This document shows positions 18,528 through 27,152 of a stretch of 64,000 nucleotides of DNA, piece after piece. A program made the position numbers and the translations under genes. The notes under the pieces are model-generated. The model worked only from the letters and a program-made list of their open reading frames with translations, searched no databases and was not told where the DNA came from. Origin of the DNA: Mycolicibacterium porcinum (lineage in GTDB: Bacteria > Actinomycetota > Actinomycetes > Mycobacteriales > Mycobacteriaceae); NCBI GenBank assembly GCA_002086835.1, contig MVIG01000004.1, forward strand, positions 1 to 64,000. Direction: 5' to 3'. Numbering within the stretch: the first letter of the stretch is position 1; every line of letters begins with the position of its first letter.

Positions 18528-20060
18528 TCAGCTGTGTTCGAGCGCCACGGCAGGTGGGGCCTCGGCCGAAGCCTGCGCCGGGAGGGGTTCGGGCGCATAG
18601 ACTTCCGGGCTGTCCGGCCAGAGCCGATGGATGATCGGGCAACCGATCAGGGCGACAAGACCTGAGGCGATCAGACCACCGTCGATACCGCCGATCATCG
18701 GCGCCAACGCGCCGGTGTAGGCGTCGTTGACCGAGAACAGCATGCCGGTCAGTGCCGCAACACACCACAAGGTCAACGTGCTCGGATTCAATCCGCCCTT
18801 GTACCAGTAGATTCCACCGCGCAGCCGACGGTTGAACACCTGCAGGTCGTCGACGTCGTAGTAACCGCGGCGCTGCAGATGGCCGTAGACCACGATCACC
18901 ACCCACGGGATGGAGAAGCAGACCAGCAGCTGCAGGTAGATCGACATCCCGCTTTCGATCTTGTCGTAGAAGTGCCCGACGTACACCAGAACGGTTGCGA
19001 GCCCGCAGGCCAGCAAGGTGGCCTGAACGCGGTTGAACCGCGGGATGATGGCGCTGGTATCCAGCCCGGTGCCGTAAGTGTTGATGACGGCCTGCGTTGT
19101 ACCCGACGCCAGACCGAGGTAGAGCAGCGCGGGGATGTACCACAACGGCACTACGTCGACGATGCCGAACACAAATGGGGTATCCGCGCCTGCCACTCCG
19201 GCGTTGAAGGCTGCCGCCGAGGTGAATGCACCCCAGAGGAAGCACACGCCCATTCCGAAGATTCCACCGAGGAAGAGAGTGAGCACGATGCGTCGGTCGG
19301 AGTACTTCTTCGAGGAGATATGCCGGGTCCAGTCGCCGGAATAGGCGGCGTACGAGGACACCGTAGCCGCGCACAGCAGCGCCGACACGAGCCACGTGCT
19401 GAGCTGAGAACCGAACGCGTACTGCCCGGTGCCGGCATAGGACGCACTGAAATCACGGCTGTAGACGAACAATCCGACGATCATGCACAGACCGGCCGTC
19501 GGCAGGATGAACTTCAACGAGGCCATCATGCTGTGGTGTCCATAGACGGAGATGACGGTGACGATGATGCTGAGCACGGCGTAGGCGATCAGCCGCACGA
19601 TCTCGTTGTCGGGCATGTCGAAGAACCGGATCAGCGCCGACGCAAGTGCATCGCCTCCGGTCCAGATCGAGATGGCCGCAAAGGCCAGGCTGGCCGTGCC
19701 TTCCAGAATCGATCCGATCAAGCGGCCGGCCACTCCGAAGTAGGCACCGCTGGACACCGGGTTGTTGGTGCCCGAATGCGGCCCCATCAGACCGGACAGG
19801 CCCAGGAACACCGCACCGACGGCCGATCCCGCCATGATGGCGGTCGCCGCCGGCCACCACCCCAGACCGAACGCGATCGGGTACCAGCCGATGATGAACA
19901 ACCCGAACGTCATGCTGCCGCCGAGCAACAGGATGTACAGATTGCTCGGCCGCGAGCGTCGTTCTGTCTCGGGGATGTAATCGATGCCGTGTTGCTCCAT
20001 GCGCGGGAGCGAGAGACGGGACGCGCTGGCCGGGTCCTTGTCGAAGCCCTTGTCTACCAT
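18528..20060 (-). CDS. NCS1-family purine/cytosine permease-like transporter
   Basis: About 510-aa, roughly 12-helix transporter of the nucleobase:cation symporter-1 family. Visible are an N-terminal IDYIPETERRSRPSNLYILL segment, the TM1 stretch GGSMTFGLFIIGWYPI, the conserved GPHSGTNNPVSSGAYFGVAGR loop, and FNRVQATLLACGLA in the second half. Members import cytosine, allantoin, hydantoins, thiamine precursors and similar N-heterocycles. ATG 20060 is chosen, 8 bp after the upstream hydrolase stop; ATG 20087 would overlap that gene. It is the last gene of the LacI-controlled operon and probably imports the substrate used by the ligase and hydrolase encoded before it. Confidence 0.85.
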   Translation of the reverse strand: MVDKGFDKDPASASRLSLPRMEQHGIDYIPETERRSRPSNLYILLLGGSMTFGLFIIGWYPIAFGLGWWPAATAIMAGSAVGAVFLGLSGLMGPHSGTNNPVSSGAYFGVAGRLIGSILEGTASLAFAAISIWTGGDALASALIRFFDMPDNEIVRLIAYAVLSIIVTVISVYGHHSMMASLKFILPTAGLCMIVGLFVYSRDFSASYAGTGQYAFGSQLSTWLVSALLCAATVSSYAAYSGDWTRHISSKKYSDRRIVLTLFLGGIFGMGVCFLWGAFTSAAAFNAGVAGADTPFVFGIVDVVPLWYIPALLYLGLASGTTQAVINTYGTGLDTSAIIPRFNRVQATLLACGLATVLVYVGHFYDKIESGMSIYLQLLVCFSIPWVVIVVYGHLQRRGYYDVDDLQVFNRRLRGGIYWYKGGLNPSTLTLWCVAALTGMLFSVNDAYTGALAPMIGGIDGGLIASGLVALIGCPIIHRLWPDSPEVYAPEPLPAQASAEAPPAVALEHS

Positions 20061-20068
20061 GCGGTTTG

Positions 20069-20746
20069 TCACTTTCGAACGAGCCATTCGAATGGCTTGA
20101 GATGTGCTGGGTTTTCGGTGTAGATGAGCTCGGGATGCCATTGGACCCCGAAGCAGTTCTCACCTTCGATTGCCTCGACGACTCCGTCGGGGCTCCACGC
20201 GGTCGCAGTGAGCGATCCCGTGTCGGAAACAGCCTGGTGGTGTTGGGAATTCACCTCGGTCAGGTTCGGGAACAACTCGCCCGCCAGTGATCCCTGCTTG
20301 ATCTCGACGGCGTGCCGGATCGAGGCGTAGCCGCCGTCTACGGTGTCGGCCATGTGCTTGCGCACGCCGTAGGCGAGTAGATCCTGATGCAACCGCCCGC
20401 CGTGGGCCACCGCGAGCATCTGTGCCCCACGGCAGATTCCGAACGTCTTGATGCCCCGCCGGATCGCCCGTTCGAGGATCTCGAGTTCCACCTGGTCGCG
20501 CTGTTCGTCGACACCCATGAGCGTGGCCCGGGTGGTTTCGCCGTAGCGGCGGGGATGGATGTCCCCGCCGCTCAGCAACAACAGCGCGTCGATCCGATCG
20601 GCCAGACGCAAGGCCCGGGCGGGGTCGAGCGTCGCCGGGATCAGTACCGGCACACCATCAGCCCGAACGACCGCATCGATGTGGTTCCGGTGGCTCGCCA
20701 GGAAGCCATCGGCACCGAGTCCACAGACAACGCCGACGACTGTCAT
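20069..20746 (-). CDS. Gamma-glutamyl-GABA hydrolase (PuuD)-like class I amidotransferase
   Basis: 225-aa class I glutamine amidotransferase-fold hydrolase. Nucleophile Cys in FGICRGAQ and catalytic His in FGVQWHPE are both present, with GGDIHPRRYGE as the oxyanion-side motif; this matches PuuD, which hydrolyses gamma-glutamyl-gamma-aminobutyrate. ATG 20746 overlaps the stop of the glutamine-synthetase-like gene (ATGA), so the ligase and hydrolase are translationally coupled. Together they suggest temporary gamma-glutamylation of an amine followed by removal of glutamate. Confidence 0.85.
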   Translation of the reverse strand: MTVVGVVCGLGADGFLASHRNHIDAVVRADGVPVLIPATLDPARALRLADRIDALLLLSGGDIHPRRYGETTRATLMGVDEQRDQVELEILERAIRRGIKTFGICRGAQMLAVAHGGRLHQDLLAYGVRKHMADTVDGGYASIRHAVEIKQGSLAGELFPNLTEVNSQHHQAVSDTGSLTATAWSPDGVVEAIEGENCFGVQWHPELIYTENPAHLKPFEWLVRK

Positions 20747-22125
20747 AGTTCCAGCAGGTACCTTCTGCGTTCGGCGTCGGAGACCAACAGGTGGTCGGAC
20801 TCCCACTCCTTGAGTTTCATCTCCGTGTACTCACTGACGAAAGCCGGCGAGAATGTCTTGTGCACCAAGGGATCCGCCTGGAAGGCCTCGATCGCCTCCA
20901 ACAGGGTGCGGGGCAGCACCGGCGCGTCGGAGTTGTGCGAAGCCTGCTCCAGCGGCTGCCCCGGATCCAGCCCCTCCCGAATACCTTCCAGGCCGGCGGC
21001 GATCATCAGCGCCGACGCGAAGTAATAGTTCGCGGCGCTGTCCGCAGCCCGGTACTCGATGCAGGCCCGGTTCTGCGGTAGCCGAACGGTGCATGAGCGG
21101 TTGTTCGAGCCGTAGCTGACACGAGTGGGCGCCCAGGAGATCTGACCGTCAGCCAGCCTAGGGGTCAGCCTGCGGTAGGAGTTGGTCGTGGGATTACCCA
21201 GCGCGGTGAACGCAGGCGCGTGCTTGAGCACACCTGCGATGAACTGGTACGTGGTCTGGGTCCACTCCCCTGCGGTGTCGCCGAGCCGGAACGCATTGCG
21301 GCCGGTCTCCAGGTTCACCAGGCTCATGTTCAGGTGTGCACCCGAACCCCACATGCTCGCGTACGGCTTCGGCATGAACGACGCGAGCAGGCCGCATTCC
21401 TTGGCGATCTGCTTGACCGCGAAGCGGAACAGCGTCATCCGGTCGGCCATCTCCAGCACCGGCGCGTGACCGATACTGAGCTCGTACTGACCGTCGCCGC
21501 CCTCGTGGCCGAATGCATACACGCCGAAATCGAGCTCGCTGAGGTAGCCGACGAGTTTGTCGAGGAACTCCGAGGCGTCCAGGGTGGCCTCGACGTCGTA
21601 GGCGGGCGACGGCCGCAGCGATCCACTGCGCGCGACCGGAACCAGGCGATCACGCTCCCCCTCGAGGGATTCGGGCCGGAATACGTAGAACTCGGGCTCC
21701 ACCCCAAGGTGCACGGAGTAGCCCTGCGCTGCCGCCGCGTCGACCTGCGTGCGCAGTGCGTTGCGCGGACACAGCGCGAAAGGTTCACGCCCGCCGTAGC
21801 TCATGTCGGCGATCATCCATGCATACCGGCGATCCCACGGCAGGATTTTCAGAGTGCTCAGGTCGGGCACCCCGACCACCTCGTCCTCGGTGGGGTTCAT
21901 GTTGCCGATGCCGCCGAACCCGCGGGGCGTGTACCGCTCGGCGCCCGCGACGAGGTCGGCGAAGTGCGTCATCGGGACGACCTTCGACTTGGGCCGGCCG
22001 AGTACGTCGATCCAGTTCGCCATGGCGTACTTGACGCCCTGGGCGCCAAGTTCTTTCGCAACACGCGTGTGCTCGGGATCGAGACTGTACAACGTGTCGT
22101 TGCGCTCGAAGATGGTGTCGGTCAT
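20743..22125 (-). CDS. Glutamine synthetase-like gamma-glutamyl ligase (GlnT/PuuA type)
   Basis: 460-aa member of the glutamine synthetase superfamily, closer to GlnT, gamma-glutamylmethylamide synthetase and PuuA than to nitrogen-assimilatory GlnA. Metal and substrate motifs include GVEPEFYVF, FGHEGGDGQYELSIGHAP, WGSGAHLNMSL and the RLPQNRACIEYRAADSAANYYFASAL region. No adenylylation-loop Tyr motif of GlnA is evident. It likely joins glutamate to an amine using ATP. Start ATG 22125 has an AAGGAG site and overlaps the DUF1116 stop. Confidence 0.88.
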   Translation of the reverse strand: MTDTIFERNDTLYSLDPEHTRVAKELGAQGVKYAMANWIDVLGRPKSKVVPMTHFADLVAGAERYTPRGFGGIGNMNPTEDEVVGVPDLSTLKILPWDRRYAWMIADMSYGGREPFALCPRNALRTQVDAAAAQGYSVHLGVEPEFYVFRPESLEGERDRLVPVARSGSLRPSPAYDVEATLDASEFLDKLVGYLSELDFGVYAFGHEGGDGQYELSIGHAPVLEMADRMTLFRFAVKQIAKECGLLASFMPKPYASMWGSGAHLNMSLVNLETGRNAFRLGDTAGEWTQTTYQFIAGVLKHAPAFTALGNPTTNSYRRLTPRLADGQISWAPTRVSYGSNNRSCTVRLPQNRACIEYRAADSAANYYFASALMIAAGLEGIREGLDPGQPLEQASHNSDAPVLPRTLLEAIEAFQADPLVHKTFSPAFVSEYTEMKLKEWESDHLLVSDAERRRYLLEL

Positions 22126-23390
22126 GCGTTTCTCTCCTTTGTGATGGGGGTGAGTGCCTCGAAGGCTCGAAGAAACGGCTGCAGTGGCGCTCGTGCCACA
22201 CCGCCGCCGATCTGCCCGCCCCCGGCACCGGCGATACCGATGTCGAGGTAGGGAGTGATGCCGGTCGCCGCGATGCGCCGCACGTCGAATCCGACCGGGG
22301 TGCCCCGGTAGTCCAGGGCCGGGATACGCAGGTCGGGATGTTCGCCGGCGCAGATGTCGTACATCTGGACCGTGCGCGCGATCATGGTCGCGGCATTGCC
22401 TCCACTGGAGCGTTGTAGCGGCAGCGCCGCGGCCTGCGCGACGCCCCCGAGACCGACGACCTCGGTGATGACGCTCTCCCCACCCATGAACTCCATGTCG
22501 TCCTCGGTGAACCCCGGGTACAGCCGCACGGCCTCGAAGGTCGGCAGCGGGCCGCAGAACCAGCGGTCCCCGAGACCGGCCACCTGAATGCCGAACTCCT
22601 TGCAGGAGAACGCCATCGACGTAACCAGGCTGCTGTCTCCGACACCACGCATGGCATCGGCCGCCACCTTTGCCGCGGCCATCGCCAGCCGCAGGAAGAA
22701 GTAGTCGCCGCCGGAGAGATATTCGGCCAGCACCCGGGCGTCCTCGGTGCCCGCCGCTGCAATCGCCGGCAGCAGCGTGCGCGTGAACAACGTCGTCGCC
22801 GCCGTGTTGCGGCTGTGCAGTTCGTCACCCATGGTCAGCGCCCGCTGGATGATCGGCTTCAGCGCGACACCACCGTTCGCTCGCACCGCCCGGTCCAGCG
22901 CCGGGCCCACGTGGTCGCGGAGAAAGTTCAGGTTGTCCCGGGTCGCGTCGCTGTAGGTGCCGTAGTTGAGTCGGTCAGCGGTGTCGCCTTCGTACAACGT
23001 GCAATACGCCCGGTTGCCGGTGTCCGGATCCTCGACGACGAGAACCGGCATCGACGCAGTCGTCACACCTGCCAGTGAGCCGACCACACCGAGGGTTTGA
23101 CACCCGGCGACCGTGACCTCGCCGCGCTCGAAGGCCCGTTCGGCACCGGCGCGGTCAGTGGCGAACCCCTCGTAGATCGCGGCCCCGAGCAGGCCGTCGC
23201 GCTGACCGCCGGTGTAGGCGGCGAACGGCAGTGTCGGGCCCGAGGTGAGGATGAGATCCCGCCGCATCCCGGCGACCGCCTCGAGCGCCGGGCGGACCCC
23301 AGTCAGCCGCGGTTCGGCGTTGAACAGGTTCTCCAACGCGGCGGCGTTCGCGTCCGTGATGGTCGCGGGCGGTTGAGCGGTTGGACTCAT
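22122..23390 (-). CDS. DUF1116/AllG (YlbE)-like protein
   Basis: 422-aa DUF1116 protein. The E. coli homologue YlbE (AllG) is, as I recall, a subunit of oxamate carbamoyltransferase with AllF (FdrA) and AllH in allantoin degradation; neither partner is encoded in this window. Conserved-looking stretches are ILTSGPTLPFAAYTGGQRDG, GYTSMPVL-like VTTASMPVLVVEDP and a glycine-rich end GIAGAGGGQIGGG. ATG 23390 has an AAGGGA site; the longer upstream frame runs through the promoter operators. It is the first gene of the four-gene operon. A carbamoyl- or amide-related reaction is inferred only from the family. Confidence 0.8.
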   Translation of the reverse strand: MSPTAQPPATITDANAAALENLFNAEPRLTGVRPALEAVAGMRRDLILTSGPTLPFAAYTGGQRDGLLGAAIYEGFATDRAGAERAFERGEVTVAGCQTLGVVGSLAGVTTASMPVLVVEDPDTGNRAYCTLYEGDTADRLNYGTYSDATRDNLNFLRDHVGPALDRAVRANGGVALKPIIQRALTMGDELHSRNTAATTLFTRTLLPAIAAAGTEDARVLAEYLSGGDYFFLRLAMAAAKVAADAMRGVGDSSLVTSMAFSCKEFGIQVAGLGDRWFCGPLPTFEAVRLYPGFTEDDMEFMGGESVITEVVGLGGVAQAAALPLQRSSGGNAATMIARTVQMYDICAGEHPDLRIPALDYRGTPVGFDVRRIAATGITPYLDIGIAGAGGGQIGGGVARAPLQPFLRAFEALTPITKERNA

Positions 23391-23426
23391 GCGGTCGTCC
23401 CTTCTCTGGATCCTGCGGATGTCTGG

Positions 23427-23446
23427 ATGCCAAAACCTTTTGGCAT
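23427..23446. promoter_or_regulatory. LacI-type operator O1
   Basis: ATGCCAAAACCTTTTGGCAT has perfect 9-bp arms around a CC centre. It lies 37-56 bp upstream of the DUF1116 start, where a repressor would block the operon promoter. The adjacent divergent LacI regulator is the obvious ligand. Confidence 0.75.
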
Positions 23447-23516
23447 TTCTTGGCCAGCATGCGACACGCACACCGGATTCTCCGTGGCAGATCTTCGTTC
23501 CGATCGGATACCCGGT

Positions 23517-23546
23517 TTGACAAAACGTTTTGGCGTGTGCTGGTAT
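23517..23546 (+). promoter_or_regulatory. LacI gene promoter overlapping operator O2
   Basis: A -35 TTGACA (23517-23522) and -10 TGGTAT (23541-23546) are 18 bp apart. CAAAACGTTTTG (23521-23532), a perfect 12-bp palindrome sharing CAAAA/TTTTG half-sites with O1, overlaps the -35. This predicts autoregulation, and O1 and O2 (about 90 bp apart) could be joined by a looped tetramer. Confidence 0.65.
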
Positions 23547-23636
23547 GGAACCGTAGCGCAGTGACTCACGAGGGGTCAAGGGTCAAATGTGATCGCGAGC
23601 ACAACAGGTCTGCCGGCCGAGAGATGGAGCAGCGCA

Positions 23637-24683
23637 GTGGCAAACATCAAGGACGTGGCGCGCTACGCCAACGTGTCCCCGACGACCGTGTCGCATGTGC
23701 TCAACGGTCGCGGCCGCGTCGCACCGGAGACCAGGGACCGGGTACTCGAAGTCGCCCAGCGACTCGGCTACACCGCCAGCGCACACGCCCAGCAACTGGT
23801 CACCCGGCGCAGCAGGATCATCGCAATCCAGATGCCCGACCTCGACACGAACGGGCGCGGCACCGCACTCGTGCCCAAGTCCGAGTCGGAGTACTTCCTG
23901 GAGTTGATCAACGGAGCGGCCGCAGCGGCGACCGACGCGAAGTACGCACTCATCGTCGTGTCACCCGGCGTCGACGCATCGTCGATGCGCAGCTTCGGGG
24001 TCGACGGAATGATCATCGTCGACCCGAAGGGCTCCGAGCAGTTCCTGCAGTCATCGTTCGCGGATCAATACCCGGTGGTCACCACAGGCGAACCCGTGGT
24101 CGCGGCGGCGCGGCCCTGCTTCGTCGTCGACAATGATCACGATGCGGCTGCCCGCGAGATCTTCGATCACTTTGCCGCCCAAGGCCGTTCACAACCCGCC
24201 CTCATCGTCGATACCACGTCTCGGTCCTACATCCGCGACATCCAGCACGCCTACGGGGAATGGTGCAACGACAACAATGTCCGGCCCGCGGTCGTGGCGG
24301 TCGCGGAGGCGTCCCCAACCGAGATGGGCAAGGCGCTGGCCTCCCTCCGCACCGGGCCCTCCCCCGCGGATGCCATCTACACGAGCTCCGACGAGTGCGC
24401 CATCGCGCTGCTGGACGCCGCCCGCGAAGCCCGGGTGTCGATACCGGACGAGCTGGCGCTGGCCAGCGCCGTCGACAGTTCGATCCTCCGGGTCACCAAT
24501 CCTCCGGTGACCGGAGTTTTCCTGCACCCCAGAGACATCGGGGCACGGGCAGTGGAAAGCCTCACCGATTTGATCGCCCGAAAGGATCCCGACTGCCAAC
24601 TGCCACCGTTGGAGAGCACGCGAACCATGATCCCGACGCGCGTGGTGGTGCGCGCGTCTACCGCCACGGAAGAGAGTCGATGA
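23637..24683 (+). CDS. LacI-family transcriptional regulator
   Basis: 348-aa LacI/GalR repressor. The N-terminal HTH is textbook: MANIKDVARYANVSPTTVSH followed by the hinge helix VLEVAQRLGYTASAHAQQL. A periplasmic-binding-protein-like ligand domain follows, with the effector-region signature IPDELALASAVDSS. GTG 23637 is chosen because GGAG stands 7 bp before it and the HTH begins there; the frame is open to 23589. It faces the AllG/ligase/hydrolase/permease operon across two palindromes, so it most likely represses that operon and itself until the transported compound or a metabolite binds. Confidence 0.92.
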   Translation: MANIKDVARYANVSPTTVSHVLNGRGRVAPETRDRVLEVAQRLGYTASAHAQQLVTRRSRIIAIQMPDLDTNGRGTALVPKSESEYFLELINGAAAAATDAKYALIVVSPGVDASSMRSFGVDGMIIVDPKGSEQFLQSSFADQYPVVTTGEPVVAAARPCFVVDNDHDAAAREIFDHFAAQGRSQPALIVDTTSRSYIRDIQHAYGEWCNDNNVRPAVVAVAEASPTEMGKALASLRTGPSPADAIYTSSDECAIALLDAAREARVSIPDELALASAVDSSILRVTNPPVTGVFLHPRDIGARAVESLTDLIARKDPDCQLPPLESTRTMIPTRVVVRASTATEESR

Positions 24684-25321
24684 AAGTTCTGGTGATCAGC
24701 GCGAGCCCGCGCGAAGACGGCAATTCCCACCTGCTCGCCGAAGCCGCTTGTGCCGGTGCGGAATCCGCCGGACACGACGTGGAGCACGTGTTCCTGGACG
24801 AATACGTGGACCGCATGCTGACCAACTGCCGACGCTGCCGCACGACCGACGGGCTGTGCTCCCTCGACGACCGCTACGAATCTCTGCTGCTGGAGAAGAT
24901 GTTGCCCGCCGACGGCATCATCTACGCGATGCCGCTATATTTCTACGGTATGCCGGCCCGGCTCAAGACGGTCTTCGACCGGCTGTTCTGCTACACCGCC
25001 AACAGCGCACCGCAGCAGGAGCAGGTGGTGGGCGGTATCACCGACAAGACCGTGGGTGTGCTGATCTCCTGCGAGGAAAGCTACGTCGGGGCCACGGCAG
25101 GGGTCATCGCCCAGTTCCAGGAGCTGACCAGGTATCTCGACCAGAGCCTCGCCGGGGTCGTGGTCGGCAACGCCAACAGCCGGGGCGAGATCGCCTGCGA
25201 CCCGGCCGACCCGCTGTCCCGCGCGCGGGACCTGGGTGCGCGGTTGTTCGACATCAGGGTCACCGATTATCGGCTGACCACGGTGCGGTCCAACAAGGTG
25301 TGGGATCCGGTGGGGTGCTGA
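24680..25321 (+). CDS. Flavodoxin-fold NAD(P)H-dependent FMN reductase-like protein
   Basis: 213-aa flavoprotein: FMN-phosphate loop SASPREDGNSHLLAE at residues 7-21, then CRRCRTTDGLCSLDD, a Cys-rich segment typical of iron-sulfur or disulfide variants of the NADPH-dependent FMN reductase family, and IYAMPLYFYGMPARLKTVFDR, the flavin-contact loop. ATG 24680 overlaps the LacI stop by 4 bp, so the two are co-translated. It may supply reduced flavin or reduce an intermediate for the divergent catabolic operon; no direct evidence. Confidence 0.82.
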   Translation: MKVLVISASPREDGNSHLLAEAACAGAESAGHDVEHVFLDEYVDRMLTNCRRCRTTDGLCSLDDRYESLLLEKMLPADGIIYAMPLYFYGMPARLKTVFDRLFCYTANSAPQQEQVVGGITDKTVGVLISCEESYVGATAGVIAQFQELTRYLDQSLAGVVVGNANSRGEIACDPADPLSRARDLGARLFDIRVTDYRLTTVRSNKVWDPVGC

Positions 25322-25426
25322 TCCGCCGCACCGCCCGATTCTGAATCTTCGCCATGCCCGGTTCCTTCCACGGCCCGGCGCGCGCACCATAGAGGTGTCC
25401 GCCGGGTACGGCGAAGGGAGCGGACG

Positions 25427-25666
25427 ATGAAGGCGCACGTCGGCGACTACCTGGTCGTCAAAGGCACCACCACCGATCAGCATGAACAGCACGCCGAGAT
25501 CCTCGAAGTGCGTACCGAGGACGGGTCCCCGCCCTACGTGGTGCGGTGGCTGGTCACCGGCCACGAGGCGACGGTCTATCCCGGCCCCGACGCGGTGGTG
25601 GTCTCAGCCGCCGAGCATTCCCGGGCGGCCGAGCGCGCGGCTGCGCGTACCGGACGGCAGGGCTAG
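25427..25666 (+). CDS. DUF1918 protein
   Basis: 79-aa DUF1918 protein, an SH3-like small beta-barrel common in actinobacteria. MKAHVGDYLVVKG and the PPYVVRWLVTGHEATVYPGP stretch are diagnostic. Function unknown. GGAG stands before ATG 25427. It converges with the DUF4185 gene, the two ends overlapping by 4 bp. Confidence 0.88.
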   Translation: MKAHVGDYLVVKGTTTDQHEQHAEILEVRTEDGSPPYVVRWLVTGHEATVYPGPDAVVVSAAEHSRAAERAAARTGRQG

Positions 25667-26970
25667 CTGCCGGTGCTGAGCGTGGTCCGCATCAGCATGA
25701 CGCTGTAGTCCGACCAGCGTGACAGGGTGAAGTACAGGTCGCTGCCGGTCGACCACGGGTGAATGTAGGGCGCGTAGATGCCGCCGGGTATCGCCGTGGA
25801 GCTGACGATGGTCTTGGCTTGGCTCCACGGGCCTTCCGGTTTGTCCGCGGTGCGCATCACCACCGCCGAGGTCGTGTTGGTGTAGAGCATGACGAACTTC
25901 TTCAGGTAGTCGTTCCAGGCGACCGACATCTCGCTGCCCGGCGCCCACACCACCTGCACGGCCAGGAAGGGAAAACCTTTGAGCCAGCCGAACGGCGTGT
26001 AGTACTCGTATGCCGATTTGTCGGCCACCGCGGACTCGACCACCCGGGACAGGAACGGCATGCCGCCACGGCCCGCCCCGGTGCCGTAGGCATACACGTA
26101 ACCGCCGGAGCGGACGTAGGCACCCATCTGGAAGTTCTGGTCTCCCCACGTGAATGCCACGCCGGGCACGGTGTTGAACCAACTGGGCCGGATACTGCTG
26201 ACCGGGACCGTCCAGGTTTCGCCGTTGTCGTTCGAGACGGCGACAGCCGAGAAGTTCGTCGACCACTGACCTGCCGAACCCCACTGGCTGACCGACATGA
26301 AGTTGACGTATTGCGTTGTGCCAACCGATATTCCGGCGGTCGGGATGATGGTGACCTCGGTGGCGGCCAGGCCCAGGCTCTGGATCACCTGCCGAGAGAA
26401 ATTGGGCCGGGCGGCATCCACCGGTGAGCCGGCGTAGACGTTGCCGGGCACCGGGTTGGGCACCGTCATCCCGTCCGCGAGGTTGCGGTCGGAGCTGCGG
26501 AACAGTGTGTTCTTGCGCCATTCCTGGTCGGGCACACTGCAATTGCCGAAGGTGTCGCCGAAGGCGATGAGCACCTGGTTGCTCGCGCCCGTCTGCCCGT
26601 TGTCCCAGACGATCCCGAGATCGGCCCCGGAGATCCCGAACCGCGCGTAGCTGTCGGTGTTGGGCCCGGTGATCCAGCCGACCTGGGTCGCCGCCGAAGC
26701 CGCAGGTGCGGCGGCGGCCCGAGCCGCGGTGTTGGGAGCGACGGCGGTGTCCTTGGCCGCCTCGGGGGTGCTCGCGGTGCTGACCGGCTTGCGGCCGATG
26801 GGCAGGTGCAGGATCGGCAGCTGTGGCACAGACGGCGTGGCCGACCGTGCCGAGGCGCCCGTCGGGACCGAACAGGGGTCGGCGCCGGCCGTGGGCACGC
26901 CGACCGGCGAGACCAGCACGACGAGAGAGGAGACGGACACCAAGGTCACCAGTCGACGAAGAGCCGGCAT
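25663..26970 (-). CDS. Secreted DUF4185 (GH183-type) protein, second copy
   Basis: 435 aa with a signal peptide (MPALRRLVTLVSVSSLVVLV, cleavage near AGA at about 29), then an Ala/Thr/Pro-rich linker and a DUF4185 domain from about 105. It shares RFGISGADLG and FGDTF with the 11.0-kb copy, which lacks a signal peptide. As a predicted GH183 endo-D-arabinanase it would reach arabinogalactan or lipoarabinomannan outside the membrane. ATG 26970 has an AAAGG site and starts the signal peptide; the frame extends upstream to 27027. Confidence 0.78.
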   Translation of the reverse strand: MPALRRLVTLVSVSSLVVLVSPVGVPTAGADPCSVPTGASARSATPSVPQLPILHLPIGRKPVSTASTPEAAKDTAVAPNTAARAAAAPAASAATQVGWITGPNTDSYARFGISGADLGIVWDNGQTGASNQVLIAFGDTFGNCSVPDQEWRKNTLFRSSDRNLADGMTVPNPVPGNVYAGSPVDAARPNFSRQVIQSLGLAATEVTIIPTAGISVGTTQYVNFMSVSQWGSAGQWSTNFSAVAVSNDNGETWTVPVSSIRPSWFNTVPGVAFTWGDQNFQMGAYVRSGGYVYAYGTGAGRGGMPFLSRVVESAVADKSAYEYYTPFGWLKGFPFLAVQVVWAPGSEMSVAWNDYLKKFVMLYTNTTSAVVMRTADKPEGPWSQAKTIVSSTAIPGGIYAPYIHPWSTGSDLYFTLSRWSDYSVMLMRTTLSTGS

Positions 26971-27152
26971 GACGCACCTTTCGGGCTGACGCGGAAAACG
27001 GATCGGCGCGCTGTCCCCGGAGCGCATTTCACTGTGACAATAGATGCCACAGAGGCTGATGTGATTCGCCCAGCAACGATCGCGATCGATCTGTTACCAC
27101 GTCGAGATACCCGGCCGCGCCGGGCGGCCGGGAACCATGGCAGCGCCTGCCG

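Noticed and set aside
24680..25321. StyB-type flavin reductase partner for the StyA-like gene at 1.8 kb
   Set aside because: It is a flavodoxin-fold FMN reductase, not the StyB/HpaC fold, and is coupled to the LacI gene 21 kb away.
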